A stretch of 64,000 nucleotides of DNA, from positions 992,001 through 1,056,000 of the forward strand of contig NZ_JAKVME010000001.1 of the NCBI RefSeq assembly GCF_022483985.1, written 5' to 3'. Position 1 is the stretch's first letter. Each line of letters starts with the position of its first letter. The position numbers were made by a program, and so were the translations under genes. This document shows positions 43,728-53,093 of this stretch, in pieces. The notes under the pieces were generated by a model. The model searched no databases. It was not told the DNA's origin and was given only the letters and a program-made list of their open reading frames with translations. The stretch is from Acetobacter sp. (GTDB lineage: Bacteria > Pseudomonadota > Alphaproteobacteria > Acetobacterales > Acetobacteraceae).

Positions 43728-44765
43728 TTATCCACCTGTAACACTCATCAGACGTGTCGGTCCCCGCACTTTCGCATCGTTGTCAGGAATGAGAAATTCG
43801 TGACGCAAAGGCTTGCGGGACAGACTCAGGTCAATAGCTTCGAGAATATCGGCATCGCTCCCGCCATTCCGCAGAATGGCGCGCAGATCGACAGCCCCAT
43901 CCGATCCGAGGCACGTATAGAGTTGCCCCGAGCAGGACAGACGGACACGGTTGCAACTGTCACAGAAATTGTGACTGAGCGGCGTGATGAAACCGAGATT
44001 CTGTCCGGTCTCACCGATACGCACATAGCGTGCGGGCCCCGCGCCACCCGCACCGCTCGCGGCTTCAAACGTCCAGCGCTTCTGTAGGCTGAGCCTCACG
44101 GCGTGGAGAGGAAGATACTGGGCCCGCCGGTCCTCTCCGGTTTCTCCCATCGGCATCGTCTCGATCAGACACAGATCGGCGCCGACTTCGCCACACCAGA
44201 CGATCAGATCATCAAACTCGTCATCGTTGATCCCCTTCATGGCAACGGTATTGATGCGGACAGCCAGCCCCGCATTCCGCGCGGCACGAACACCCTCAAG
44301 GGTCCGATACAGATCGCCGCGCCGGGTAATCGCGGAAAACCGGTCCGGCTTCAGGGAATCCAGACTGACATTGACCCTCCTTACCCCGGCTCTCGCCAGA
44401 AGGTCGGCATAACGCCCCAACTGGCTGCCATTGGTCGTCAGCGTCAGTTCATCCAGACCCGGCCCAGTCGCGTCAGCCGGTCTAGTCGCGTCGGGTTGAA
44501 TCCATCGTCCAAGGGTGAGAAGAAAATCGCCAATATCGCGTCTGACCAGCGGCTCACCACCCGTCAGACGGATCCGTCGCACGCCATGACGGATGAAGAC
44601 CGCGCAGAGCCGTTCGAGTTCCGCATAGGTCAGAACCTCAGGACGAGGCAGAAACTCCATGTTCTCCGACATGCAGTATACGCAGCGCATGTCGCACCGG
44701 TCTGTCACCGAAACACGGAGATAAGAGATTTTTCGGCCCTGAGTATCAATTAAACTGGACTGCAT
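43728..44765 (-). CDS. moaA: GTP 3',8-cyclase MoaA
   Basis: From ATG 44765 the 345-residue radical SAM enzyme has the N-terminal cluster CDMRCVYC, LTGGEPLVR, and the C-terminal cluster CDSCNRVRLSCSG ... C. It ends in the functional Gly-Gly tail (VTGG). MoaA performs the first step of molybdenum cofactor synthesis. The open frame to 44867 extends before the conserved start. No other moa gene is adjacent. The leader has a strong hairpin. Confidence 0.96.
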   Translation of the reverse strand: MQSSLIDTQGRKISYLRVSVTDRCDMRCVYCMSENMEFLPRPEVLTYAELERLCAVFIRHGVRRIRLTGGEPLVRRDIGDFLLTLGRWIQPDATRPADATGPGLDELTLTTNGSQLGRYADLLARAGVRRVNVSLDSLKPDRFSAITRRGDLYRTLEGVRAARNAGLAVRINTVAMKGINDDEFDDLIVWCGEVGADLCLIETMPMGETGEDRRAQYLPLHAVRLSLQKRWTFEAASGAGGAGPARYVRIGETGQNLGFITPLSHNFCDSCNRVRLSCSGQLYTCLGSDGAVDLRAILRNGGSDADILEAIDLSLSRKPLRHEFLIPDNDAKVRGPTRLMSVTGG

Positions 44766-44805
44766 CGGTCCTGTATAAACCCGGGGATCACGGCTGGAAA
44801 GCGAA

Positions 44806-44825
44806 ACTGCTTCCAGAGAAGCAGT
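44806..44825 (-). other. Hairpin in the moaA leader
   Basis: An eight-bp perfect stem ACTGCTTC/GAAGCAGT with a four-base loop lies 41 bases upstream of the moaA ATG. It could be a leader structure. It does not by itself match the Moco riboswitch. Confidence 0.35.
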
Positions 44826-45002
44826 ATCTGCATGGCACACAGGCTGTAACGGATCAGATAACGGCAAGTGTTATGACACGGGCATCCAGAACCACTTTGC
44901 CCATATGCAGGAAATTGACCGTTACCCTATGAGAAATGGCCGACTGCACCTGCCCTTCTCCCCATTCAGGGTGATCGGGGTGCCGGACCCACTGGCCCGG
45001 CT

Positions 45003-45050
45003 CAAGAAAGGAACAGAATGCGTCAGTCGGCACAGACTGCTCCTTTCTTG
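45003..45050 (-). terminator. Terminator hairpin after the pgm-galU unit
   Basis: A 14-bp stem with one G.T wobble pairs 45003-45016 with 45037-45050, nine bases beyond the phosphomannomutase stop on the minus strand. The T-run is weak (TTTCTT inside the stem). Confidence 0.6.
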
Positions 45051-45058
45051 CGAGTCAC

Positions 45059-46468
45059 TCAGTGACCGGCGTTTTCACCCGAGAAGTCAGGCTTCTCCAG
45101 ACCGGACAGCTCAAGCTGGCGCGTCAGCGCCGCCTTGAGGTTGTCCAGACCGGCATCGCTCTTGCCTTCGCAACGCGCGACCAGAACGGCCTGTGTGTTG
45201 GACGCACGGAGCAGCCACCAGCCGTCCGGCGTGTTCACGCGCACGCCGTCGATCTCGGACACGTCCGCGCCATCCTTGCGGAGACGCTCTGCCACTTCCT
45301 CGATCACCTTGAATTTGCGCAGATCGTCGCAGTCAAAGCGGATTTCCGGCGTGGAGATGGTCTGCGGCAGAGCCTTGCGGAAAGCCGACAGCGGCTCACC
45401 CATACGGGCAACGATGCCCAGCACGCGGATGGCGGCGTAAATCGCATCGTCAAAGCCGTACCACTTGTCGGCAAAGAAGATGTGACCGGACATTTCACCT
45501 GCCAGCGGAGACTTGGTCTCGGCCATCTTCGACTTGATGAGCGAATGACCCGTGCGCCACATCAGCGGCTCGCCACCGGCCTTCTTCACTTCGTCGAACA
45601 GAACCTGAGACGCCTTCACGTCGGCGATGATCGTGCCGCCGGGATGGTTCTTCAGGACGTCGCGCGCCAGCAGGACGAGAATCTGGTCACCCCAGAGGAT
45701 GCCGCCCTCATTGTCCACAACGCCGACACGATCCGCGTCACCGTCAAAGGCAATGCCGAGATCAGCCTTGTTCTCTTTGACAGAGGCGATGATCTGCTCA
45801 AGGTTCTTCGCAACCGTCGGGTCGGGATGATGCGCCGGGAACGTGCCGTCAACTTCACCATTCAGGACGATGTGCTGGCCGGGAAGCCTGTCCAGCAGAG
45901 CTGGCAGGATATCACCCGCGACGCTGTTGCCGTTGTCCCAGACAACCTTGAGCTTGCGGTCGCCGCCGTCATAATCTTTCAGAAGGCGATCGATATAGTC
46001 CTTCTTGATATCGACGGTCTTGACCGTGCCTTTTGCCTCGGGGACGACATCGCCCGTGTGGGCCAGATGGCCGAGATGCTTGATCTGCTCACCGAAGAAC
46101 GGCTTGTTGGCCAGCATCATCTTGAAGCCGTTGTAGTTGGCCGGGTTGTGGCTGCCCGTGACCATGATCGCGCCGTCCGCTTTCAGCGTGACGGAAGCGA
46201 AATACAGCATCGGGGTCGGACCACGGCCCACGCGGATCACGTCCGCGCCGGAAGCGACAGCGCCGTTGACCAGAGCCTCTTCCAGTGACGGAGAGGACAC
46301 ACGGCCGTCACAGCCGATCACGACAGTCTTGCCGCCGTTCTTCAGAACGATGCTGGCGAAGGTGCGACCAATGGCGAAGGCGTCTTCGACATGCAGGGTT
46401 TTGCCGACGATTCCGCGAATGTCATATTCGCGGAGGCTCGTCTGCTCGAAAGTGTGCTTGAAACTCAT
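45059..46468 (-). CDS. Phosphomannomutase/phosphoglucomutase
   Basis: The 469-residue alpha-D-phosphohexomutase has the N-terminal REYDIRGIVG, the phosphoserine loop VTGSHNPANYNGFK, and the metal loop FDGDADRVGVVD. The sugar-binding loop GEMSGHIFF (Glu and Ser) and a C-terminal phosphate loop RASNTQAVLVARCEGK follow. It interconverts glucose or mannose 1- and 6-phosphates. It is one base after galU and so is co-transcribed; the pair makes UDP-glucose for cell-surface polysaccharides such as cellulose or acetan-type exopolymers. Confidence 0.95.
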   Translation of the reverse strand: MSFKHTFEQTSLREYDIRGIVGKTLHVEDAFAIGRTFASIVLKNGGKTVVIGCDGRVSSPSLEEALVNGAVASGADVIRVGRGPTPMLYFASVTLKADGAIMVTGSHNPANYNGFKMMLANKPFFGEQIKHLGHLAHTGDVVPEAKGTVKTVDIKKDYIDRLLKDYDGGDRKLKVVWDNGNSVAGDILPALLDRLPGQHIVLNGEVDGTFPAHHPDPTVAKNLEQIIASVKENKADLGIAFDGDADRVGVVDNEGGILWGDQILVLLARDVLKNHPGGTIIADVKASQVLFDEVKKAGGEPLMWRTGHSLIKSKMAETKSPLAGEMSGHIFFADKWYGFDDAIYAAIRVLGIVARMGEPLSAFRKALPQTISTPEIRFDCDDLRKFKVIEEVAERLRKDGADVSEIDGVRVNTPDGWWLLRASNTQAVLVARCEGKSDAGLDNLKAALTRQLELSGLEKPDFSGENAGH

Positions 46469-46469
46469 A

Positions 46470-47348
46470 TCAGACAGCTCCCGTATATTTCTTCAGGAAC
46501 GTCTTCACATCGGATGCGAGTTCAGGACGCTCAAGAGCAAAGGCGATCTGGGCTTCGAGGAAGCCGATCTTGTTGCCGCAGTCGAAGCGGGTGCCTTCGT
46601 AACGCAGGCCGTGGAACGGCGTCTTGCCGATCGTCTTGGCCATGGCGTCCGTCAACTGCACTTCCCCGCCCGCACCTTTTTCAAGGAGAGACAGGAACGG
46701 CATGATGTCCGGCGTCAGGACATAACGACCGATGATCGACAGGTTGGACGGCGCATCTTCCGGCTTCGGTTTCTCGACCAGACCGGTGATCTCGACCAGT
46801 TTACCGTCATCCTTCCCGGGCTTCAGAATGCCGTAACGGTTGGTGTGCTCACGGGGAACCTCTTCCACTGCAACCACACTGCCGCCTGTGGCGTAATAAG
46901 CATCGGCAAGCTGCTTCATGCAGGCGACATTGCCCTGCACGACATCATCCGGAAGAAGGATGGCAAACGGATCATCACCAATGAAGCTGCGGGCGCACCA
47001 GATGGCGTGACCAAGACCCATCGGCTCCTGCTGGCGCACGGCGATGAGAGAACCGGCTTCAATGCTGCTGGGCTCCAGAGCCTTCAGGGCATCGAGCTTG
47101 TTGCGCTCACGCAGGGTATGCTCCAGCTCGAACGCGACGTCGAAATAATCGATCAGAGAGTCTTTGCCGCGACCCGTGATGAGGCAAATCTCTTCGATGC
47201 CTGCTGCCCGTGCTTCATCAATCGCATACTGGATCAATGGCTTGTCTACGACAGGCAGCATCTCTTTCGGCATGGCTTTGGTGGCGGGAAGGAAACGGGT
47301 TCCAAGCCCGGCAACCGGAAGAACTGCTTTACGTAAAGGCTTGATCAC
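46470..47348 (-). CDS. galU: UTP-glucose-1-phosphate uridylyltransferase
   Basis: The 292-residue enzyme starts at GTG 47348. It has the nucleotidyltransferase motif VAGLGTRFLPATKAMPKEMLPVVDKPLIQY and GLGHAIWCARSFIGDDPFAILLPDD. It makes UDP-glucose from UTP and glucose 1-phosphate. The GTG start keeps MIKPLRKAVLPVAG, the family's N-terminus. It pairs with the phosphomutase gene in one unit. Confidence 0.97.
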   Translation of the reverse strand: MIKPLRKAVLPVAGLGTRFLPATKAMPKEMLPVVDKPLIQYAIDEARAAGIEEICLITGRGKDSLIDYFDVAFELEHTLRERNKLDALKALEPSSIEAGSLIAVRQQEPMGLGHAIWCARSFIGDDPFAILLPDDVVQGNVACMKQLADAYYATGGSVVAVEEVPREHTNRYGILKPGKDDGKLVEITGLVEKPKPEDAPSNLSIIGRYVLTPDIMPFLSLLEKGAGGEVQLTDAMAKTIGKTPFHGLRYEGTRFDCGNKIGFLEAQIAFALERPELASDVKTFLKKYTGAV

Positions 47349-47490
47349 GAAGTAGTACCTTTATCCATGCTTCGGAACAGGGCACACGAGCAGACCTCCC
47401 GCGCCCAGATGGTGGAGACTCTAAATCGGTCTCACCAGTCTGTTCTAGTGCAGAAGTCTGTTAAAAACGCGGCAAAAGGAAATTATTTAT

Positions 47491-47534
47491 AAAAAACAAA
47501 GACAGACCACCCCCGCATTTTCTGCGTGGTGGTT
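47491..47534 (-). terminator. Second terminator downstream of tRNA-Leu
   Basis: On the minus strand, ACCACCACGCA pairs with TGCGGGGGTGGT, and TTTGTTTTTT follows. It lies in tandem with the hairpin at 47571-47586, downstream of the tRNA. Confidence 0.7.
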
Positions 47535-47561
47535 TGATTTGCATCAACTGTCTTTATTTTG

Positions 47562-47586
47562 AAAAGTAAAACCCTGTGATCAGGGT
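47562..47586 (-). terminator. First terminator downstream of tRNA-Leu
   Basis: On the minus strand, ACCCTG and CAGGGT pair with an ATCA loop. TTTACTTTT follows, directly after the tRNA 3' end. Confidence 0.75.
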
Positions 47587-47591
47587 AACTT

Positions 47592-47677
47592 TGGTGCGGC
47601 CGAGAAGACTCGAACTTCCACAGGGTTTCCCCCACAAGCACCTCAAGCTTGCGCGTCTACCATTCCGCCACGGCCGC
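47592..47677 (-). tRNA. tRNA-Leu (anticodon GAG)
   Basis: An 86-nt class II tRNA with its CCA end encoded. The acceptor stem GCGGCCG/CGGCCGC is present. The anticodon loop TTGAGGT within stem CAAGC/GCTTG gives GAG, which reads CTC/CTT. A long variable arm and the T-loop TTCGAGT are present. Confidence 0.97.
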
Positions 47678-47735
47678 CCGTGACAACCAGTCTCATTTGA
47701 GTGATACCGGTTGAAGTTGGAGGGGCGTATAACTG

Positions 47736-48494
47736 ATGCCTGAGAATGCTGCAATGTCTGAATGTACGATTCGTGACAAAGACCCTGATTTAATTGTCGA
47801 CAGGACCATGCCGTCCGGGATCGTCCCGCAAATATTCCGGGATAACGGCGGAATCGTGTGGGAGCGATCGACCGACTTCGTCCCCTATCCTGTCGCTCTT
47901 TCCCGCATGGAAGACACTGTCCGGGAGATTCGCGCCGACGGAGCGCAGGAGCGAATCTGGCTCCTTGAACATCCTCCCCTGTTCACTGCGGGAACCTCCG
48001 CAAAGGAAGCCGATCTATTCAATCCGCGAGGCTATCCTACCTACCCCGCCGGACGCGGCGGTCAGTGGACCTATCACGGGCCGGGACAGCGGGTGGCCTA
48101 TCTGATGATGGACCTGTCCCGCCCTCACGGCGCCGTGCCTGAGCGTGATCTGCGGGCCTATGTCTCATTTCTGGAACAGTGGATCATCACTACGCTTGCC
48201 CGTCTCGGCGTTCAGGGCGAACGGCGCGAGGGGCGTGTAGGCGTCTGGGTCGTCGATTCCCGAACCGGCGCGGAAGCCAAGATAGCGGCTCTCGGCGTCA
48301 GGGTGACCCGCTGGGTGAGCTGGCACGGAATTTCGATCAACGTCGATCCGGACCTGTCCGCATTCGACGGTATCGTTCCCTGCGGGATCAGGGAGTTTGG
48401 TGTCACCAGCCTGAGGAAACTCGGAGTGACGGCCACCATGCAGGAGCTTGACGCCATTCTGGTGGAGGAGTGGGACCGGCTCATCTCACGCTGA
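47736..48494 (+). CDS. lipB: Lipoyl(octanoyl) transferase LipB
   Basis: The 252-residue protein has the LipB motifs: [45 protein letters not shown] (RGGxxTxHxxGQ), [23 protein letters not shown] with the catalytic Lys, and the catalytic Cys in FDGIVPCGI. It transfers octanoyl from acyl-carrier protein to lipoyl domains of 2-oxoacid dehydrogenases. There is an N-terminal extension of about 30 residues; ATG 47754 is an internal alternative start. It converges on the MFS gene. Confidence 0.95.
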   Translation: MPENAAMSECTIRDKDPDLIVDRTMPSGIVPQIFRDNGGIVWERSTDFVPYPVALSRMEDTVREIRADGAQERIWLLEHPPLFTAGTSAKEADLFNPRGYPTYPAGRGGQWTYHGPGQRVAYLMMDLSRPHGAVPERDLRAYVSFLEQWIITTLARLGVQGERREGRVGVWVVDSRTGAEAKIAALGVRVTRWVSWHGISINVDPDLSAFDGIVPCGIREFGVTSLRKLGVTATMQELDAILVEEWDRLISR

Positions 48495-48509
48495 GACCGG
48501 AAGCTCAGC
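48490..48509. terminator. Short hairpin at the lipB/MFS convergent junction
   Basis: GCTGAG and CTCAGC arms, with an eight-base loop, span the ends of two convergent genes. It is too short to call with certainty. Confidence 0.35.
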
Positions 48510-49755
48510 TCTGCGGTTCGACGTCCTGTCTGCGCGTTTCCTTCATGAGGAAAGCAATCAGCAGCAGACAGACGCCTCCCGCCGCCGACAGCAGGAGAAA
48601 CGCATATCGGAGTGAATGATCGGCCACCGCCCCTGCGAGAGTCGTGCTGAAGCTGGCGCCCAGCCCCATGGCAAGCCCGAGCAATCCCATGCAGAGGTTG
48701 AAATGGCCGGTGCGACGGGTCAGATCGGCCGCCACAAGTGGCAGCATGACCCCGAACGATGCCGAACTGATTCCGTCCAGCATCTGAAACGGCACGACAA
48801 GCCAGGGGTTGGACGTGCAGCTCAGAAGGATGCCGCGCAAGGGAAGCGCCATGAATGTCAGCAGCATCACGGGCCTGCGCCCGATGGTCTCCGCCCAGCG
48901 TCCGATCCACGGAGACAGGGCCGCGCCCAGAAGCTGCGGCGCCAGAATACAGGCCGCAATAATGATTTCTGCCGAATGACCTGCGTCTTTCGTGATCTGC
49001 CCCGCCGCCAGCGGCAGCATGGCGGCGTTGGCCAGATGAAAGAACACGACGCAGAGCGCGAAGGCGAACAGCCCCGGCTCTCTCAGAAGAGTGAGGTAAG
49101 ATCGGACTTTCGCCTGTCTGGGGCTTTCCCCCTCCGCCAGCCCCGAGGCGCTGCGATCGAGCGGCGTCCCCACCGGCTCGATCATGCGAAGAGCTATCAG
49201 ACCGGGAGCAGCCATGAGCGCCCCCAGAAAGAACGTCGCTCTCGCTGAAAGGAAATAACCGGCGGCGCCCATCAACCCTGCTGACAAGGCGTTTCCCACA
49301 GCGGCGAAACTGGCGTTACGCCCAAAACGGATACCGAGTGCGCCTTTGGCCTTGTCCGGATCACGGGCGATGGCCAGAGCGACGACGCCCAGAGTCAGCG
49401 CGCTGATGGCAGGATTGAGCGTGCAGCTTGCCAGACCATGCAGGATCTCGGCGATCGCTACCGGCAGACGCTCCGGCATGATCGCCATGATGAGGCATGA
49501 TGCGATGATCGCCACAATCGACAGCTCGGCAATCAGCCGTTTGTTCCGCAAGGCATCCACCAGCGCGCCAGCGGGAACCTGACTGACCATCGCCGTAATG
49601 GAGCCGATTGTCAGGGCGATGCCGATTTCACCCTGCGTCCAGTGCTCTTCCGTGAGATATACGGAGACAAACGGACCGAAGGCGGCCTGAAGATTGGCGA
49701 CAAAAAAGCTGACTCCATCCAGCCCCATCGTGCTGTTGGGTTTGAGCTTTTTCAT
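48505..49755 (-). CDS. MFS transporter
   Basis: The 416-residue protein has 12 predicted transmembrane segments. Between TM2 and TM3, PAGALVDALRNKRLIAELS fits the MFS A-motif region; a central cytoplasmic loop (about 200-225) separates two six-helix halves. The N-terminus begins LDGVSFFVANLQAAFGPFVSVYLTEEHW. It looks like a sugar or drug exporter, but the substrate is not readable. It is transcribed toward lipB. Confidence 0.88.
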   Translation of the reverse strand: MKKLKPNSTMGLDGVSFFVANLQAAFGPFVSVYLTEEHWTQGEIGIALTIGSITAMVSQVPAGALVDALRNKRLIAELSIVAIIASCLIMAIMPERLPVAIAEILHGLASCTLNPAISALTLGVVALAIARDPDKAKGALGIRFGRNASFAAVGNALSAGLMGAAGYFLSARATFFLGALMAAPGLIALRMIEPVGTPLDRSASGLAEGESPRQAKVRSYLTLLREPGLFAFALCVVFFHLANAAMLPLAAGQITKDAGHSAEIIIAACILAPQLLGAALSPWIGRWAETIGRRPVMLLTFMALPLRGILLSCTSNPWLVVPFQMLDGISSASFGVMLPLVAADLTRRTGHFNLCMGLLGLAMGLGASFSTTLAGAVADHSLRYAFLLLSAAGGVCLLLIAFLMKETRRQDVEPQS

Positions 49756-49833
49756 GATGTCAGCCTGTCTCTGCTGACAGGCATTCTGATGGGGCGCTCA
49801 CCACGGGCGACATGGCGCGCCTCTGCCATCCGC

Positions 49834-50589
49834 TCACTCGCCGGAAGAAGAGGCGGGCGAAGAAGGAGCTGGCACGACAGGCGCTTTCACTGAAACCGTT
49901 TCAGCCGATGAGGGGCTGGATGTGTCCACGGGCTGTCCTGTTGCCAGCAGACGCGGACCTGTCAGCACGGATGTATTTTTGTCCCCTCTTTTATATTCTG
50001 GAGCCGAGCGGATGACGGCCGCCGAAACCTGCATGATGACCGGGGCCTGCGGATCGGCGTGACTGACCTGAATCAGGTCCGAGGACACGGCCACACGGCG
50101 ATTGCCGACGCCCAGAAATCCGCCAATATCAATCACCACCGCCTGCATCTCTCCATCGCCGTCAATCAAAACGTCAACGATATGGCCAAGGTTGCCGCCT
50201 GCGACGGCCTGCACGTCCCGGTCGATCAGGCTGCCAAGCGGCTGCTCCTCGATCGTGGCCGTCGCGGATTCCTGTGAGGATTCGCCTGAAGCGGGTTTCG
50301 GGGGTGGAGAATCGGGGATGTCCAGATCAGGATTGTCGCCTGTTACGGCGTCGCGGTTCACGGTGTTCATGTGACCGGCGTGATCCAGCGCCTGACCCTG
50401 CTGCGCCCGATCCACTGGAGGCTGACCGGCCTCCCGAGATTGCGCCAGAACTTGCGCCAGAATTCCGGATGATGACGCGACCAGAGCAGCCGCCACAGCA
50501 CAGAAAAGCCCTGCACAGCGCAGGATGCCCTGTGCCCGCAGGATACGTGACTGGAAGCCATCCATCGCATCGCTCTTCAGCCTGTTCAT
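49834..50589 (-). CDS. PRC-barrel domain secreted protein
   Basis: From ATG 50589 the product has 251 residues. A hydrophobic signal (about 20-45) is followed by an Asp/Pro/Gln-rich region. A PRC-barrel (about 125-190) follows, with LGSLIDRDVQAVAGGNLGHIVDVLIDGDGEMQAVVIDIGGFLGVGNRRVAV. The tail is Pro/Ser-rich. PRC-barrels are small adaptor or ligand domains; the periplasmic form is unusual compared with photosynthetic H subunits or RimM. It is divergent from an OmpR-type regulator, which may control it. The ORF extends to 50658 upstream. Confidence 0.78.
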   Translation of the reverse strand: MNRLKSDAMDGFQSRILRAQGILRCAGLFCAVAAALVASSSGILAQVLAQSREAGQPPVDRAQQGQALDHAGHMNTVNRDAVTGDNPDLDIPDSPPPKPASGESSQESATATIEEQPLGSLIDRDVQAVAGGNLGHIVDVLIDGDGEMQAVVIDIGGFLGVGNRRVAVSSDLIQVSHADPQAPVIMQVSAAVIRSAPEYKRGDKNTSVLTGPRLLATGQPVDTSSPSSAETVSVKAPVVPAPSSPASSSGE

Positions 50590-50750
50590 TTCGGAAGCCT
50601 GTTCCTTGAGAAAGATGGCCGGAAACTCTCTGACGTCGCGACATGATCGACCGCTCATGCCGTGCCGGTCAAATCGTACGACTCATCCCGAAGTGCAACA
50701 GAGTGCAACATGGCCTGCACAGGCGGCTTTTGTTGTTTTATAAACGATTC

Positions 50751-51467
50751 ATGGAGCAGACTCCCCATATACTGATCATTGATGATGACCGCGAAATCCG
50801 CGATCTTCTGTCAAAATTCCTCGAACGCAATCAGATGCGTGTCACCAGCGTCCGTGACGGACGCGAGGCGAGACGTGTCTGGGGCCAGGGGCACTATCAT
50901 CTGATCGTTCTCGATCTGATGCTGCCCGGCGAGTCGGGGCTGGACCTTGCCCGCTGGCTCCGCAGTCAGGCCAATGTGCCGATCATCATGCTGACGGCGA
51001 TGAATGAGGAAACGGACCGCATCATCGGTCTGGAGCTGGGCGCGGATGATTATGTCACCAAGCCGTTCAATCCCCGTGAGCTGCTGGCCCGTATCCGCGC
51101 TGTCCTGCGTCGTGTCAGTGAAAGTCAGGAACAGGGCTCGACCGAGGCGCGTGAAATCCTTTTCGCCGGATGGCGGCTGGAACTCGCACGGCGTCGCCTG
51201 CTGAATCCCGATGGCGCGGAAGTCTCCCTCACGGGCGGCGAATATGACCTGCTTCTGGCGCTTCTGGAACGCCCCAACCGCGTGCTGACACGCGACATGC
51301 TGCTCGACCTCCTGCGTGGCAGACAGGCAGGCCCCTTTGACCGGGCGATCGACGTTGCGGTCAGCCGCCTGCGCCGCAAGCTGGAGGATGACGGGCGCAA
51401 CGCGCAGCTCATCAAGACAGTGCGCGGTGGCGGCTATGTGCTCGCCGCCGATGTCGAGCGTCGCTGA
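50751..51467 (+). CDS. OmpR-family response regulator
   Basis: The 238-residue protein has a receiver domain (about 6-118; acidic DDD at 11-13, phosphoacceptor Asp55 in LIVLDLMLPG, Lys105-type KPFNPRELLAR). A winged-helix DNA-binding domain (about 140-235) has VSLTGGEYDLLLALLERPNRVLTRDML and the RAIDVAVSRLRRKL recognition helix. Start at ATG 50751 is after the poorer upstream extension. It is followed 30 bases later by its kinase. With the latter it resembles EnvZ/OmpR-type systems responding to envelope conditions. Confidence 0.94.
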   Translation: MEQTPHILIIDDDREIRDLLSKFLERNQMRVTSVRDGREARRVWGQGHYHLIVLDLMLPGESGLDLARWLRSQANVPIIMLTAMNEETDRIIGLELGADDYVTKPFNPRELLARIRAVLRRVSESQEQGSTEAREILFAGWRLELARRRLLNPDGAEVSLTGGEYDLLLALLERPNRVLTRDMLLDLLRGRQAGPFDRAIDVAVSRLRRKLEDDGRNAQLIKTVRGGGYVLAADVERR

Positions 51468-51497
51468 CATGCCCGCTCAGAGAGTGTTGCATCTGCC

Positions 51498-53093
51498 GTG
51501 ACCCCATCACAACACTCCCCCCGGAGCTGTTATGTCCGGTTTCTGCCGCGTTCTCTTGCCGCCAGAATGAGCCTGCTTCTGACCGTCGGCTTCGTGGGGC
51601 TGGCCGTCATGGGGCTGGCCGTCGAAACCATGGACAGGATCACGTTCCATGAGCGCTTCGTGGCGCATCAGGATCTGCTCCGCACCCTGATGATCTATCG
51701 TTCGGTAGCGGAAGACCCGCCTGCGGAACGGGATATGGAACTACAGGAACTCGACCCGCCTTCCAGCTTCTCCGTCCGGCTCGCCAACGAACCTGACAAG
51801 GATATGGTGAGGCAGGAAGGCTGGGTGGAGTTCAAGAAACTGTTCTTTGATCCGGAAGGTTTCAGGAACAGTCCTCTTGATGACATGGCGGGTCCGGACG
51901 GTCCCCATCCGGGACCGTTCCAGCCTTTCCGGAATGAACCCCCTCCGGCCTTTTTCGGAGGAGCGCCGCCCGACCTGTGTCATGACCTTCCCCATCCAGA
52001 GTCAGGCGCAGAGTTCAATGGCGGCGCACCGCATGGGCCCGAAACGCAATGTATGGGGCCGTCACCTGAGCAGCATCGTCTGAAAGATCTGCTGTTTCCC
52101 TTTCCGCCCACCAGGGTCGCCTGGCTCCCGGATCACAGGAAACGTGATCGCGCTCTGGCTTTTCTGCTGCCCAATGATACGCGCTGGCTTGTCATCCGGT
52201 ATCGCCTGCCTGCGCCCAATCCTTTCAATTCCGCGACGTTCCCGCTGGCGCTCGGCCTGATGACTGTTGGCAGCGGCCTGCTGATCGCCTGGGGCGTCAG
52301 GCGTCTGCTGCTTCCGGTCCGCACCCTGTCAGCCGCCGCCGCCGCCTTCGCGCCCGATGCCGCCTCACCGCCATTGTCTGAGGAAGGACCGCTCGAAGTG
52401 GCGCAGGCCGCCGCAGCGTTCAATGCCATGGCGGCCCGTATACGGCGGTTCATCTCGGAAAGAACGCGCATCCTCTCGGCGGTCGGCCATGATCTCCGCA
52501 CCCCCATCACCCGGATGAAGCTGAGAGCCGAATTCATCGAAGATGATGAAATGCGCGAAAAATTTCTTCATGATATCAATGAGTTGATGATACTTGTTGA
52601 GTCAACGCTTGAATTCAGCAAGGACAGCTCCGCCAGCGAACCCCTGATCACACTGGATTTGCATGCGCTTTTGCAGACAGTTGTCGATGACGTTGCTGAA
52701 AGTCGGCCGTCGGACGCAGACCGGATCATTCTGGCCGATTTCAATGGAACGGTCATGACAAAAGGGCGTCCGACAGGCCTGAAACGCGCTTTCACCAATC
52801 TGATCAACAACGCCGTCAATTACGGCGGCAATGCGATGGTGGCGATCCACCCGTCCCGTCGTGGCCGTGTAACCGTGACGGTTGAGGATGACGGCCCCGG
52901 CCTGCCGGAAGATGATCTGGAAAGGATGTTCGAGCCGTTTGTCCGTGGCGAGGAAAGTCGCAACAGGGAGACGGGTGGAACCGGACTGGGACTGGCCATC
53001 ACAAGGACGATCATTCGTGGTCAGGGAGGCGACGTGGTGCTGCATAACCGCGAACCGAACGGACTTCAGGCGGTCGTCACCCTTGTCGCCTGA
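51498..53093 (+). CDS. EnvZ-like sensor histidine kinase with Pro/His-rich periplasmic loop
   Basis: The 531-residue protein starts at GTG 51498. TM1 lies at about 22-42. The periplasmic region (43-245) includes a striking Pro/Gly/His-rich insert (about 130-190) with two cysteines. TM2 is at about 248-270. A HAMP linker, a HisKA with His331 in VGHDLRTPITRMKL, and a HATPase with N-box NLINNAVNYGG and G-boxes EDDGPGLP and GTGLGLAI follow. It should phosphorylate the regulator 30 bases upstream. The insert could be a metal- or redox-sensing element. The family fit is EnvZ-like. Confidence 0.92.
   Translation: MTPSQHSPRSCYVRFLPRSLAARMSLLLTVGFVGLAVMGLAVETMDRITFHERFVAHQDLLRTLMIYRSVAEDPPAERDMELQELDPPSSFSVRLANEPDKDMVRQEGWVEFKKLFFDPEGFRNSPLDDMAGPDGPHPGPFQPFRNEPPPAFFGGAPPDLCHDLPHPESGAEFNGGAPHGPETQCMGPSPEQHRLKDLLFPFPPTRVAWLPDHRKRDRALAFLLPNDTRWLVIRYRLPAPNPFNSATFPLALGLMTVGSGLLIAWGVRRLLLPVRTLSAAAAAFAPDAASPPLSEEGPLEVAQAAAAFNAMAARIRRFISERTRILSAVGHDLRTPITRMKLRAEFIEDDEMREKFLHDINELMILVESTLEFSKDSSASEPLITLDLHALLQTVVDDVAESRPSDADRIILADFNGTVMTKGRPTGLKRAFTNLINNAVNYGGNAMVAIHPSRRGRVTVTVEDDGPGLPEDDLERMFEPFVRGEESRNRETGGTGLGLAITRTIIRGQGGDVVLHNREPNGLQAVVTLVA

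Noticed and set aside
44766..45058. Moco riboswitch in front of moaA
   Set aside because: Only one simple hairpin is evident, and I cannot find the conserved riboswitch pairing pattern.
45062..46288. 408-residue plus-strand frame antisense to the phosphohexomutase gene
   Set aside because: It opposes a well-conserved enzyme, and its composition is Arg/Val/His-rich with no domain pattern.
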